Assembly: GCA_003344405.1 (NCBI GenBank)
Contig: NOWV01000003.1
Location: forward strand, 1 to 64,000
From: Trichoplax sp. H2
Taxonomy: Eukaryota; Placozoa; Uniplacotomia; Trichoplacea
Direction: 5' to 3'
Length of the DNA stretch: 64,000 bases
In this document: piece by piece, positions 22,888 to 35,021 of the stretch
How the letters are laid out: every line of letters starts with the position of its first letter
Numbering within the stretch: the stretch's first letter is position 1
Position numbers and translations under genes: made by a program
The notes under the pieces: model-generated
Told to the model about the DNA's origin: nothing
The model's input: only the letters and a program-made list of their open reading frames with translations
Databases searched by the model: none

Positions 22888-25800
22888 ATGGAATTATACG
22901 TAGAAACGTTAACTGGAATTGCATTTGAATTACGGGTCAGCCCGTATGAAACTATTATAGATGTCAAAGCTAAAATTCAGAAATTTGAAGGTGAGAACTA
23001 TATGAGCTTTTCGGTTATTAACCTGTGTTGATAATCTTATGTCTAATACCTGCATAGATTTTGATGAAACATTAACACTCGCAAAAATATGTGTAATTAT
23101 AATAGTTGCGTCTTAGTTGATCCTCATATGGTAGGTACTGCATACTATATTATGATGGGTAACGTACTGACAAATATAAGCTTTACTGCAGGTTATATTG
23201 TAGTAACTAATTTGTTTGCAAGGGGATATTTATTTTCAGATAGTAATTGCTATTATTCAAAAATGGACGTTACAGTAATCACGAGGTAGCCTTTGATTTT
23301 TGACGTGGACTAAATCATGGTTAAACTTACAGAATAGGCATCGGGAATTAAATCTTCAGAGCGGTTTCTTTTACACTCACGTTAAAAATACACACTTGAC
23401 TAAACAAGATGCGTTAAATTAGAGTGTTCATGATGTTAGTGTATACCGTAGTAGTTTCTAGTTCGTATACAGTTTGATACCCGAAGGACTTGGGAAAAGT
23501 GAGCGTTTTAAAATATTCTATTACGCTAGTCAACAACTATTACAGTACTGCCAACCGAACCTACTCCAGCAGTCGCTCGTGATACACTTCTGATGGAGAA
23601 ATTAAGATTTTTCTTGTACCTCACCTTTATGCCGCTGTAAGAGAGTATTACAGAACTCTGTAATCTACTGTGCTCTGAACTAAAAACTTAGTTATTACAA
23701 TTAGAGGATTTTACGTAAATTATGATTGTAATAATTATGGTTATCCGAATATTATCAGAACTACGTTGCGTACTTGGACTGCAGTAATTACCGTAGTTGG
23801 GCTACCTAAATATAAATGCACTGTTTTACTGGAGAAAAATGACTGTCGTAACATTTTATGAGAGCTATACACTTCAGTATAATACAATACTGTATTCATG
23901 AGGATGCAGAGACTTTAAAGCGGTATACACTGTCATAGAATCGGCAGCACATATTATTACTCTACTGTATGTAAATTGTAAAGTATAAAAATGCACTGTA
24001 CCTAAGTACTAAGTAAATACCGTGCTGTACTCTGCATTTTATTTTATAGCACACTAGTTTGTATCATGATAGAGTCCCTTTTAATGATTCGATAACTATT
24101 TAATTGCGAATTTCATACCCTTTACGATCGACTTTAGGTATTCCTATATCACAGCAGCACCTGTTATGGAAATCCATTGAGCTTGAAGATGACTATTGTT
24201 TGATAGACTACAGGTTCGAACTTGATTGTTAAAAAACTCGGTTTGAATAAGCAGCATCACACCATTATATTACTATAGTATATTATACAATATTCTTGCA
24301 ATATCTAAGTTCAGCTTGTATGTTGTAACTGAAGACTACTCATAATTATATGAGCGGATGCTAATAATTTAAATATTGTAAATATATGTATATAATATAT
24401 AATAGATACTTTTCATTGCTACTGTATATGCAATTTAGGATTACCAACGGGAGTACATTACAGTTAGTATTATCTATGCGATGTGGGCCAATTAATACGA
24501 AAAGAGGTACAAATATACTAAGCACATACCTTTAGGGATAAGGAATAGCCATTTTGTATTGGAAATTGGCGTAGCGTTAGCATTAAATACAGTGCATAAA
24601 TTTCAACAGTAACTATGTGAACAATTCAATTGAATTGAACTAAATTTAAGTAAATTAAATTTAATTGATTACTTCAAGTGCCACATGAGGAATGCTCTTC
24701 CGAAGTTTCTGAATATATCGATCTGAATAAGTAAATATTTACTATCCTGAAAAGCAATTATCATCAGTTATGTCTTTATGTTTTCACAGACTATTACTAA
24801 CCATTGGGTACCTTTTATATTAATAGTAAGGACGCACTATTAAAAAAGTTACCTTTAACCGATAAGCCTGTTACATATTTAGTTTTCAGGTGTGTAATAA
24901 TATTGTTAATTACAGTTAAAAATGTAATAAATATACGGAGACAGTACTCAATACGACCGTGAATGATATCTAAGGCGTACCTTTTACTAATGAAATAGAG
25001 ACGGCAACAGGCTTAATCTATATCGATTATTTCGTGATGAATCAAGTAGCAATGAAACTTTTAGGTATGTTGATGCCTCCAATGATTTGGCGAAAAGGCC
25101 GTTATAATGACTTATTTAGTTATTTGCTGACATTAGTATTCATATAAATTAACACTGTTGAAGGTTTGGTTCAATTCATCTGTTTTTAAATTTTCTTAGC
25201 AAAAAATCGGCGCATGGCCAGGGTCTTGGCAACAAGCATGGTAGCGTTCCAGTAACGGTAAACTGATTAAAAGAATTTTGAAAGTTACCAATAAATGTCA
25301 ATAACTGCTTTGCTGAAAATATCTTAGGATTCTGTTAGCGAAAATGAAAAAACTATGAAAAAGATGCAGGCATTAAAAGAAAAATTATCGTCACGAATAA
25401 ATCGTAATAACATAACTTCTACACAACACCAAGTCTCACATGAAGTAGCTGATAATGATAGAAAGTAAGTTGCTATTAACATTGTGCGTGATATATTTGA
25501 GCATATGTGAATATGCAATAGACGTCCTTATTAATGAATAGCCTTACCTCAGCTTTCTGCGCAATTAAATACGAGTAAAATAGTAAATTGTACTTGTCTT
25601 AGTCAGTTACTCGTGAATGGATTGAGATAATTTTTGTCTAACGAATGTTAAAGAAATATTATGCTGGTCTACTCTAGAGTGAAAGCAAAAATAATTATGT
25701 GATCACTTATAAATTACTTTTAGATCGTTTTCAAACGAGCTTTCTCTTACCAAGCAAACGAAATTTACCAGCTTGCCACCAGTTCTAAGGACGGAAAAGG

Positions 25801-26804
25801 ATAGGAAAACTAATAAAATGGAATCTCGCTGCATAGCTAGGGAAAATCAAGTCATTCTTCAAACTGTTCGGGGTCTCAAAGATATCGGATTACAAGGTAC
25901 CGATGTCTAAATGACAAAAAAGATTCCTATATATTAAGTGAAAGTGCATTCAGAATGTGATCATGCAGTGGACAAACGATCTCACTGAAGATTAGTATAA
26001 TAAATGAATTTTTAGAATCCCAGGAAAAGAATGAGAAAAATCGAACCCAAATATTACGTGAATCTTATGCTAAACCTCAATCAATCAGTGGCAGCAGTCA
26101 TATCGATAGAGCAATTGATAGCAAAGTGCTAACAGCTAATGTAATTTCGGTAAGACTACAGGTTCTTCTCTTGATATCCAAGTTAATTCTGCAATACCTT
26201 TCCATGAACATTTGTTACATTTTATTTCGTAGACGGTACCGGTAATACTGTATTACTTAATTTAATTTCTAGTCTAAACCCTTCCATTATTCCTTCAAAT
26301 CATCGGAGCTGCCTAACCCACGAAATAGTATAGAAAAGTTCGAACACATTACAAGACTACCTGATGTCACTCTTAATGTACGTATGCCTTTCATTATTCT
26401 CAGTACAATATTCGTGCCCATGACAATGTTAGTAAAATTGCTTTCTTCGACTGTTTGGACTTTGGATCCCATTCTTGACTTCTAATCAACTTAATAAACA
26501 ATGATTCAGAACAAGAATGTGGCAAAATGTTCGATTTGTAACAAGAAATTAGGATTATCTAATACGTTTGATTGCAGGTAGTTCTTAAAAGAATTATATC
26601 TATCCCATTTATTTATAGATAGTAAAGATATTTGATTAATATTACTTTTGAATACATATAATATTTAGATGTGGTCGTGTCTTCTGTTCGCGTCATCGTT
26701 ACGCAGAAGTTCATAATTGCTCCTTTGATTACAAATCTGACGGACGAAAAATTCTTGAAGAAAAGAATCCTACAGTTACGGCCCCGAAACTCCCTAAGAT
26801 TTAG
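22888..26804 (+). CDS. ZFAND4-like ubiquitin-fold / AN1 zinc-finger protein
   Basis: Thirteen exons encode 412 residues: 22888-22990, 24138-24213, 24439-24506, 24679-24730, 24827-24889, 24999-25064, 25200-25257, 25328-25464, 25724-25896, 26016-26149, 26273-26377, 26510-26577 and 26669-26804. Residues 1-75 form a ubiquitin-like fold (MELYVETLTGIAFELRVSPY, GIPISQQHLLWKS, LVLSMRCGPINTKR). A conserved DKPVTYLVFRDGNRLNLYR stretch and a basic helix (KTMKKMQALKEKL) follow. The C-terminal AN1 finger keeps all ligands (CSIC, DCRCG, VFCSRH, EVH, NC) and ends APKLPKI, as in vertebrate ZFAND4. A role in ubiquitin or proteasome biology is inferred from the domains. The start ATG opens the ubiquitin fold directly. 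The acceptor of exon 12 has a weak pyrimidine tract. Confidence 0.9.
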
Positions 26805-27754
26805 TCAAAAGAATACAGTACATATGAAAATGCAAATATTTAAATATGTATGATGGCATGAAGACACTTAGTTGCTGTAGTTTATATGTGAGTGAGTCTT
26901 TCTTCAAGGCTCAATTTCACAATTGATTCTTTATAGTTAATTTCAAAGTTTACATAACAGGTTGCATAACCTTACTTTAAATTGAAAATGTGTCTACCCC
27001 TAAATGTGATAGCATGAAACTCTTCTACACCACGATGTACAGTGTAATCTAAAATCTGCATTGATAGCTCAGTCTTTTTAGAAATTCGCATCTTGCTGTA
27101 GCTCTTTAATTCGTTTTTTTAATAAATTTATAATGCTTATCATCAGCTTTCGTAAATATTGGCCAGAATATTAAGTAAAAGCCTTTTCTTTTACACAATT
27201 ATATGTATATACGTACATACTATATTTATCTTCGCTCTACTTAAAATTCGGAATAATCGAAAAATCTAAAATTGTATTTCTATCGATTCTTACTACTCAT
27301 CATAACTGAAGACCTTCTTAAGAATTATCATATTTCATACACAAAATACGCTGTTACGTGAAACTAATTTTTCGACCAGGTGTACCTCGTATAATTTCTT
27401 GGACGTATTATTTGTTTAGGACTGCATCCATACTCATGAAGCTATGCCATAGCTTCACCAGCTGTATATCTTGTTTATAAGTAATTAAAAAATAAAATTT
27501 AGTCTGTGCAAAATTGAAATTATCGAAGATACAGTATAATTGCTCGAGTGATCTAGACATTATGGTTTTTCTTTTGTCCACACATGATAGGTTGCAAGTT
27601 TCTTTATTCTCACGACAGAGAGAGCTTCGCCAGCGTAAAAGAAATCTAGATACATATTCCGTGGAGAGATGACGAAGGTTGCTAATAGAAGCCCCAAAAA
27701 TGTAGAGGACGTAAACTTGTCGTTTATTCTTACTGTGGTACAAAGCTACCGTAA

Positions 27755-27840
27755 ATAAATAACACTAGTGCAAACTCCCGTCGCTTTGCTGACGGTTTAC
27801 GATAATGTGCTCATTTAACAGATAGTATTACCATTTGATA
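27755..27840. repeat. Dispersed repeat fragment, diverged third copy
   Basis: Shares ACACTAGT, CGTCGCTTTGCTGACGG and AGATAGTATTACCATT with 8348-8440 in the same order, with scattered differences. It lies about 17 kb from the others and outside any contig overlap, so the element is genuinely dispersed. Like the others it sits next to a lattice cluster. Confidence 0.6.
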
Positions 27841-27948
27841 GACCTGTCAGAGGTTCAATAACTTTATACCGTGTACTGTACAGTATGCTGTACAAATGTA
27901 CGGTACAGCACTACATATTAAGTTCTGTTACTACTGTACTCGCTACTT

Positions 27949-27984
27949 TCTCCCCTCCTCCCTCCCCCCCCCCTCCCCCCTCTC
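27949..27984 (-). other. Polypyrimidine / G-run tract
   Basis: A C-rich tract with several C runs on the plus strand gives runs of G on the minus strand, able in principle to form a G-quadruplex or triplex. It lies about 800 bp upstream of PP6. Confidence 0.5.
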
Positions 27985-28319
27985 AAAAAAAAATTCGCTA
28001 ATTTTGCCCCTAAAATAAAAAGAACGCTCTCTTATCCAAGGACTTTTCACTTCAACTAAGATACAGTACTATTAACTATCAGTAAAATATTAGGTACATT
28101 CACACAAACACATCCTTCTTTGATACAATTTCACAAAATGCACTCACCGACTCACGTTTTGCGAGTCTCTATCAATGAACATATCATTATCGTAAGCCCA
28201 TCGGAAACTCACTAGAAAGCTAAATAAGGTTAGTTTTAGACCGTTTTGAAGATCTATAAACATAACACAAACTACTGTACATAGTAAATACTGTACTAAG
28301 AAAGTAAGAGAAACAAATT

Positions 28320-28386
28320 AAGGGAGTTCTCGATAAAAATCAATATTTTGATTTTATTTTTTTTTGATTTTCATCGAGAAGTCCCT
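28320..28386. repeat. Imperfect inverted repeat (hairpin)
   Basis: AGGGAGTTCTCGATAAAAAT at the left arm pairs with ATTTTCATCGAGAAGTCCCT at the right arm with few mismatches, around an AT-rich loop. It could be a short remnant of a folded-back element. Confidence 0.55.
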
Positions 28387-28416
28387 GACAGTATAGTACA
28401 GTACTGTATTAGCTAA

Positions 28417-28459
28417 AACCATAGAGGTAAAGAGGGTTTCTTTTACCGCTATGGCTAAA
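28417..28459. repeat. Second imperfect hairpin
   Basis: ACCATAGAGGTAAAGA pairs with TCTTTTACCGCTATGG across a short loop. It lies 30 bp from the previous hairpin, and the two share no arm sequence. Confidence 0.5.
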
Positions 28460-28473
28460 CAATTAAATGTTGG

Positions 28474-29250
28474 CGTCGATAGAGTACAGTACTTTGTACT
28501 GTGAGTTGACCCGTTAAAAGAGCTTTCACTAAAGTACTGTACAGTACAATTGAGTTAACATTTTGCTGACCTTGCATTACTGTACGGTACTGTACAGTAC
28601 AGTGTACAGTACCGTAAATCCTCCTCTGCTGACTGTACTGTACTGTACGATAAATAAATAATTGTTAGAAATCCGTAAGTGTACTGTACTGTACAGTACA
28701 GTATGCAGTGACTGCAGTCAGTGCAGTACCGGTTTTGCATTGGAAAAGCTGTACGAAAAGATGGCTACAGAAATAGATAAATGGATCGAGATTTCGCGGG
28801 ATTGTAAATATCTCCCGGAAAATGATTTGAAGGTAATAAATCACTGATTAATTACAGTACAATCATAATCTAGATCAACTTGATCCCATAGCTTTGATTG
28901 CTTTATTAAAATTTGTTGGAATATTTTAGATAATTTACACGTACTGTAATAAACGCAAGTAACAAAGGTACTGTACTGTACAGTCACAGACTATGGACAC
29001 TGTATGATACCCGGTACTGTACTGTACATTTATTTTTTTTTTTTAAATTGCGTTGCCTCACCTTAATAATAAAAGCAGTACGAGTATAATACGTCCTAAA
29101 TCCTCAGATCACGCAAATATCATTGAATCACTACAGTTATGACTTGTGAGCGAACTTTTACTTATATCTTATCATTAGCAACTTTATCGGTAACTTCTAA
29201 ACGGCTGATGCTCTCACTGACATACTGTACTGTACAGTGTACAGTGTACA
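28474..29250. repeat. (GTACW)n lattice around PP6 exon 1
   Basis: Runs at about 28474-28550, 28583-28615, 28634-28710, 28966-28985 and 29221-29250, that is, on both sides of the first coding exon (28761-28832). This is the same 5'-end position as the other clusters. Confidence 0.75.
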
Positions 29251-31341
29251 CGTACTTTTAAGTTTGTTCGGGTTAACTAATTATTGTCACCTGAAGTGAA
29301 ATAGACTGTTATCTTATTTATTTGCTAATTGTAAGAATTTTTGTCATGAATACTTAGTAGCATATGATTTTATCTGCAGCATTCAAGTATTGATTCACCA
29401 TAGCATACACTGGTGTCAAATGACATGCGGTAAAGTCTACTTATTCATTAATGAATTAATTATATTGTCGATTTAGAAATTGTGCGATTTAGTATGCGAT
29501 CTGTTATTGGAAGAGTCAAATGTGCAACCTGTTTCTACACCAGTAACAGTTTGTGGTGACATTCATGGACAGGTAGATAACTGTAATTTCTCAAGCTCGT
29601 GTAAAAGTATATATCGCATTCGTTGTTTATCAAGTTACTTCAAATTTGTTGTAATACTGTTCCCATTAGTTTTACGATCTAGAAGAACTTTTTCGAACTG
29701 GAGGTCAGATTCCAGAGACAAGCTATATATTTATGGTAACTTTCAGAAAGACTATCTCATGTGATTTATAATTACAAAAATTGCAGCAAGATTGACACGA
29801 ATTACAAACTATTTTGGTCTAAACGATTTATTAAAATGTAGAAAATTTTCCAAGTACCAGATTATAACTTACCGCTACGGATTATTTAATATTCGAATAA
29901 ACAATTTAGGGCGACTTTGTAGATCGCGGATACTATAGTCTGGAAACGTTTACACGACTTTTGGCCCTGAAGGCGAAGTAAAATTAAAATTATGTTATAG
30001 CATTTGTGTATGCTTGCTAATTAATGTAAAATGTAATAAGCGTAAAGTATTGAAATAAGAGCAAATGATAAACTAATGTCATCTAATCTTTGTCTTGGTC
30101 TTTTTTATTACTTACATTAATTACGTAAGATGGCCGGACAAGATTACCCTTCTACGCGGAAATCATGAAAGTAGACAAATAACTCAAGTGTATGGATTCT
30201 ATGGTAAAAAAAGCTAGTTTTAAGGATTACCAGTGCACAGCTTGCTCACTTATAGTTTCTAATCTGTTGCAGACGAATGCCAGAATAAGTATGGAAACGT
30301 TAACGCTTGGCGTTATTGCACTAGAGTATTTGATTTGCTAACAATTGCAGCGGTAAGGCTAGATAACATAAACGACATTAGAGTGTTACCGTAGTAAACG
30401 TGCGACATCACGATTTGCTGTTATTAATGAAGTTGCAATCAGCTATAATATTTCCAAACTTTCCTTAGATAATCGATGAACAAATTCTATGTGTTCATGG
30501 CGGATTATCCCCTGACATTAAAACTCTAGATCAAGTAAGATGCGTTCCTTAGTAACAATAACCAGTGGCGTTTTACAGTATATAGTTGACAAAGTTATTG
30601 AACTTATAGATTAGAACTATCGACAGGAATATGGAAATACCACACAGCGGAGCATTTTGTGATATCCTTTTAAATAACTTTTTGTGTGAGATGTACTACA
30701 GTAAGACAGAACTCTAAAAACTCTCTTATGTATAGCTGAAATTCAGTCTTTTGTTACATTGATGCCATATTCTACAGACCTCCTTAACTCTATGCAAATT
30801 TAGTATGGTCAGATCCTGAAGAAGTTGATACCTGGGCTGTAAGTCCTCGAGGCGCTGGATGGCTTTTCGGAGCCAAGGTTACTAATGAGGTATGTCTGAA
30901 GTCATAGAAATTGACTGTTAAATATTTTAAACTACAAAACTATTCCAACTAGATGCTTGGAATATCTAGTAGAATATATACTTATAAATGTATTGTAAAT
31001 TCAAATTCTTTGCTTTTGTAACTACTGTATGTTATTTTATCGATTTAGACGCTTTGCTTAGCTGACATTTTTTGCGTCTATGTATTTCTTAGTTCATCCA
31101 TCTCAATAATCTAACTCTCATTTGCCGCGCTCATCAACTGGTTCATGAAGGCTACAAATTTATGTTTGACGACAAACTCGTTACAGTCTGGTCGGCTCCA
31201 AATTATTGCTACAGATGCGGAAATATTGCTTCCATATTGACTTTTAGCGACGCTACGTCTTATCAACCTAAATTGTTTAGGGCGGTTCCAGATGAAAGCC
31301 GAATAATCCCGGCCCGAATAACCACTCCTTACTTTTTATGA
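28761..31341 (+). CDS. PPP6C: Protein phosphatase 6 catalytic subunit
   Basis: Ten exons give 304 residues, one fewer than human PP6: 28761-28832, 29477-29572, 29670-29735, 29910-29977, 30130-30203, 30273-30352, 30469-30534, 30610-30661, 30798-30889 and 31093-31341. All PPP metal-site motifs are present: GDIHGQ, GDFVDRG (formed across an intron), RGNHE, HGG and CRAHQ, and the tail is TPYFL, which in this family carries the methylated leucine. PP6-specific stretches ([44 protein letters not shown]) separate it from PP2A and PP4. It is a Ser/Thr phosphatase working with SAPS and ankyrin subunits in mitosis and signalling (family knowledge). Intron 8 has U12-type signals. The reading frame is open upstream of the ATG, but the chosen Met aligns with the family start. 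Confidence 0.96.
30662..30797 (+). other. Probable U12-type AT-AA intron in PP6
   Basis: The exon ends TTTTGTG and the intron begins ATATCCTTTT, a perfect minor-spliceosome donor. TCCTTAACT at 30781-30789 matches the U12 branch site, with the branch A about 10 nt from the 3' end. Keeping the invariant CDLVW residues requires the intron to end in AA just before ATTTAGTATGG. Using the next AG (30803) would keep frame but delete Asp-Leu from a nearly invariant motif. Confidence 0.7.
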
Positions 31342-33245
31342 GTAGGACTTCTTGGCACTTTCTTTTGTCAAGTGATGTAACATTACCAATATAGAAGATT
31401 TAGATCATTGCAGACATTACTGAGAATAATCAACTATTATCGCTTACTAAATTGAGTCAGCTATTATGAGAAACGTGTTAATTCTTAAATGTTAAGAACA
31501 AAGCTAAGTTCTATATCTTAGATCTAATATTAGTAATGAATGCAGGGCTTATATCAGGTCCGGATAAGTAATTAATCATGTCATTGTTTGCCAAACTTTG
31601 ACATATTCACCCCTTTTTGCATTTATTTCTTAACGATTAAGAAAATAAAAAAGCTGATGATCTTAACAAACTTACGGATCGTGTTAAAACTTTGCAGTAT
31701 CATTCCGTGTGTAACTACAATTGACAGTAACGTTCCAAAACGTTAAAAATCTAGTTTTGCTTCTCTTCTGCTCTTCTTGAAATCTGAATCAAACTGAATT
31801 CTGTTATATTGATGCTAGATAAATGGATAATACCACAATTTGTACTAGAATTCATAGATTTCTGACATAGACTGGATGGTTATCACAGCGATAAAGACTG
31901 AGATAAATGTACACTGCACACACAGTATTATTAATTACTACTACCTGGGACTACTCAAATAAGATTTCCTAGGTCGAAAAGCCCGGTAACTAAAAATTTC
32001 TCCCTTATACTGATAAAGGCATGGACAATTCAACTAAGATTTCCCCTCCAAAAAAGCTAGTAACTAAGAATTTTCCCTTATAGTGAAAAAACTGCTGAAC
32101 TAAGATTTTCCCCTCAAAAAAGCCCACAATATGCAGTTGCTTCATAAGTTGCTGTACAGTAATACAGTGTATGCTTAATTATTTCGTACTTTCAATATTA
32201 GTGCACTTCCTTGAAACAATAAAAAGTTAATTAAATTCTAAATTCTAATTTTAATCTGCCCGTATAATATATCCAAATTTATTTAATTTCATTCATTCCC
32301 GTTCCACACTGGTCTATGTCTACGTACAGAATCATGTTATTATGTACAGCGTATTTATCTAATTTTATCTCAACCTGTTCTGTAAAAATTTGGAAGAATT
32401 TAAGTTACTGACAGGTTAACGAAGAAGCATGGACTATAAAATTTTCACGTACATTGTTACTGTAGTATAGTAATACTATTAATAACATAAATGCAGGAAA
32501 TACGCCTCCATCAATGGATCAGTAACTCATATTTAGCAGTCTAGTTACTATCAACGATCAATCGCATGTCATAGGCCTCCATTTTTTATTTTTATTTTAC
32601 GCGCATAATACAGTACTATAAAGTTTATAGTGCTCATTATCACTTTTCAACAGTTCTTTTCTTTAAAACGGCTGTATTGACATCTTATTACCGTTCACAT
32701 TGTAATGACAGCGGCCATTACCTATTGACGATTGACTGTCCGTTCATTTTTATTCTGATAGTTGACATCACTACAGTCACCAATAAATGGCATTTCGTAT
32801 CATATAGAGTTTATTAGTTAAAACATCTTCTAAGTTGTTTCAAGCCAGCTTTATCTTGTAGCTAAGAAAAGTAGCTATTCTAGCCATTAAAAATTGAATT
32901 TCCTCAATTTAAGCCGTTAGCTACAGATCTGTATAATCGATTCACTATAGAATGACAACTCTAGAATGTATCAGAAATCCGCCAATCAGCATTGCCATTA
33001 CGTCATCATAACAATCCAGATAACCTCATGTATTCAAATACCGAAATTTAATAAATATTTAAATAAGCTATGAAATTCTAATAATGGTTAAGCAACCATC
33101 ATATTGCGACTGGCTCCATATGTTTATCTTACCGTTATAAATATAATCAAATCATCTGGTATCAATCACTAAATCAGACTATTTCAATGGATTACCCATA
33201 CATTGCAGCCAATTTTACTTCGATAAGATAATAAATGTCTTCTTT
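31342..33245. other. Intergenic, PP6 to VAMP7-like
   Basis: No gene or RNA recognised. It contains the degenerate tandem repeat at 31958-32128. Lattice motifs are nearly absent. Confidence 0.45.
31958..32128. repeat. Degenerate tandem repeat, about 2.5 units of about 66-72 bp
   Basis: Each unit reads roughly TAAGATTTYCC, a short A-rich stretch, AAGCYMGTAACTAA, then TTYYCCCTTATA and a spacer. The third unit is cut off after AAAAAAGCCC. Units differ at several positions, so the array is old. Confidence 0.55.
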
Positions 33246-35021
33246 ATGATGTCGATTCTGTATAGTTCTGTTGCAAGAGGCTCCACGATTCTTGTAAGTC
33301 ATAAGAATGAAGAGAAGCGGCTAAGTAGGGATTTTGAATCTGTAATCTTGAGTATTCTGAAAAATATTCCTAAGGAAAATGGAAAGTATAGCTATAATGC
33401 TGAAGCTGATAGGTGAAAGTAAAATCCTCAAATTTTTTAGTCAATGTTTTCTTCTTATGATTGTCGATTACACTTGCTGAATTTTAAATTCATAATACAG
33501 TATTCATTACGACAAAGCGGCTACTGGCGGTCAAATATCAATTTCTTGTCTCCAAATCATATATGCCCAGACACTTCAGCTTATGGAATCATCTTAATTT
33601 TTTATCTTGACTTACAGTACGGCATTCCATGTTTTGGTTCATGATGAATTCACATATCTATGCCTGGCCATTGAAATGCTTTCACAAAGTATTGCGTATA
33701 ATTTCCTAAACGAGGTAACTAATCCGCAATTATTGTACCTTTATTGAGGAAATCTTTTAAAGTTGATTAAAACGGTATCATGTTAATGGTATTCATCAGA
33801 TTTTTCTATTCGTACTTCTTAATGTTAACGTAGATAATGTACTGTTAGCGGCATATCGTTTGCTCATATTCATACTTTAACAGTTTACTGTGTTCTGTTT
33901 ATAGATTCGAAATAGATTTCAGCCTGAACATTTTAGGAGACGCGCACTATCTGCAGGCCCAAATGGAATGAAACATATGTTTGGACATATTTTAGACAGT
34001 ATAACAGTATGACACTAATTGAAGTCTTTTATCCTGTACTCAGTAGATAGCGTTAGGTGTTTCATATTAATAAATTATTTAATTTAGCAAGAAAATTTTT
34101 ACAGTTAAAATTAAAAGGATTGACACATATTTTTTACCAACTACTTACTATCGGATTTAATGTAGGGTCATTACAATGCAATTTACAAAAACGAGGCTGG
34201 AGATAATGTCGACGAGGTCTTCGATAAAATTGAGGAGGTAAAGGACGTTATGACGGAAAACGTAGGTACGCTAATCTGTCCATCAATTGCTTTCCTTCAC
34301 GCTGCATGGCGACTCGTACGGAATGGTAGCGTTACGCTGTAGATACTAATATGGAACTATTTATTAAAATTCGCATAATTAGGTAAAGTTCTAGAGCGAG
34401 GAGAATGTCTAGATGCGCTCTTGATTAGAGCAGATGGTATAAAGCAGGATGTAAGTATCAAATTATATTGTAGTGTAGTACGTGCAAACGGTATGAATGA
34501 ATAGGTTGTCAGCTCCATTAAGTACATAATCCTCAGTAAATATGCCCCTTACATGACTGAATACAGTTTAAACTTATTACCTCTGAATTTCTGATTAAAA
34601 CTAAGAAAGTGATTCATGCTACACTCGTATTTTCCTTTATCTGTTATGCCGTAAACATATACAGTGCATTACTGTATCAAGATATTTTGCTATAACAGTA
34701 TAAGAATTACTGCGCAATTTTAAATATTTGAACCAAAATTAGAATTTGCTAATGATGTAACTATTATTAACAAATATTTAGTACACCTACATTATAATAA
34801 ATAATTTTGTCTTAATTTAAATTAAATAAATAATAAATCATTTTAAGGTAGGAATTCATTTTAAATTGTTGCTCTTCTTTCAGTCACTAATGTTTCAACG
34901 GATTTCACATCACGTCCAACGGAGAGAATGTCATCGAAATTATCGATTGTATATTTATGGCGGTCTAATACTATTCATTGTTATTGCGATCGTTATTATC
35001 ATCGTTGTTATCGTTAGATGA
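33246..35021 (+). CDS. VAMP7-like longin R-SNARE
   Basis: Six exons (33246-33412, 33618-33714, 33905-34006, 34166-34265, 34383-34450, 34884-35021) encode 223 residues, close to vertebrate VAMP7 (220). Residues about 1-110 are a longin domain (MSILYSSVARGSTIL; LVHDEFTYLCLAIE). Residues about 135-195 form the SNARE helix; VLERGECLDAL supplies the zero-layer Arg. A single C-terminal membrane anchor (GGLILFIVIAIVIIIVVIV) follows, with only an Arg after it, so it is tail-anchored. Family role: fusion of late endosomes or lysosomes and exocytic vesicles. Two adjacent in-frame ATGs begin the gene; the first is listed. A GTAAGT soon after the start is coding and not a donor, because the frame continues through it into the longin fold. 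Confidence 0.9.

Larger units (their letters stand above)
26805..28760. other. Intergenic region upstream of PP6, with repeats
   Basis: No gene called. It contains a 111-codon minus-strand open frame (27743-27408) without recognisable motifs, a diverged copy of the dispersed repeat, a C-rich tract, two imperfect hairpins and GTACW lattice (about 27870-27905 and 28474-28720) that runs up to the PP6 start. Confidence 0.45.

Noticed and set aside
27408-27743. A 111-codon minus-strand open frame
   Set aside because: Length is notable for AT-rich DNA, but there are no recognisable motifs, no in-phase splice partners and no conservation evidence.
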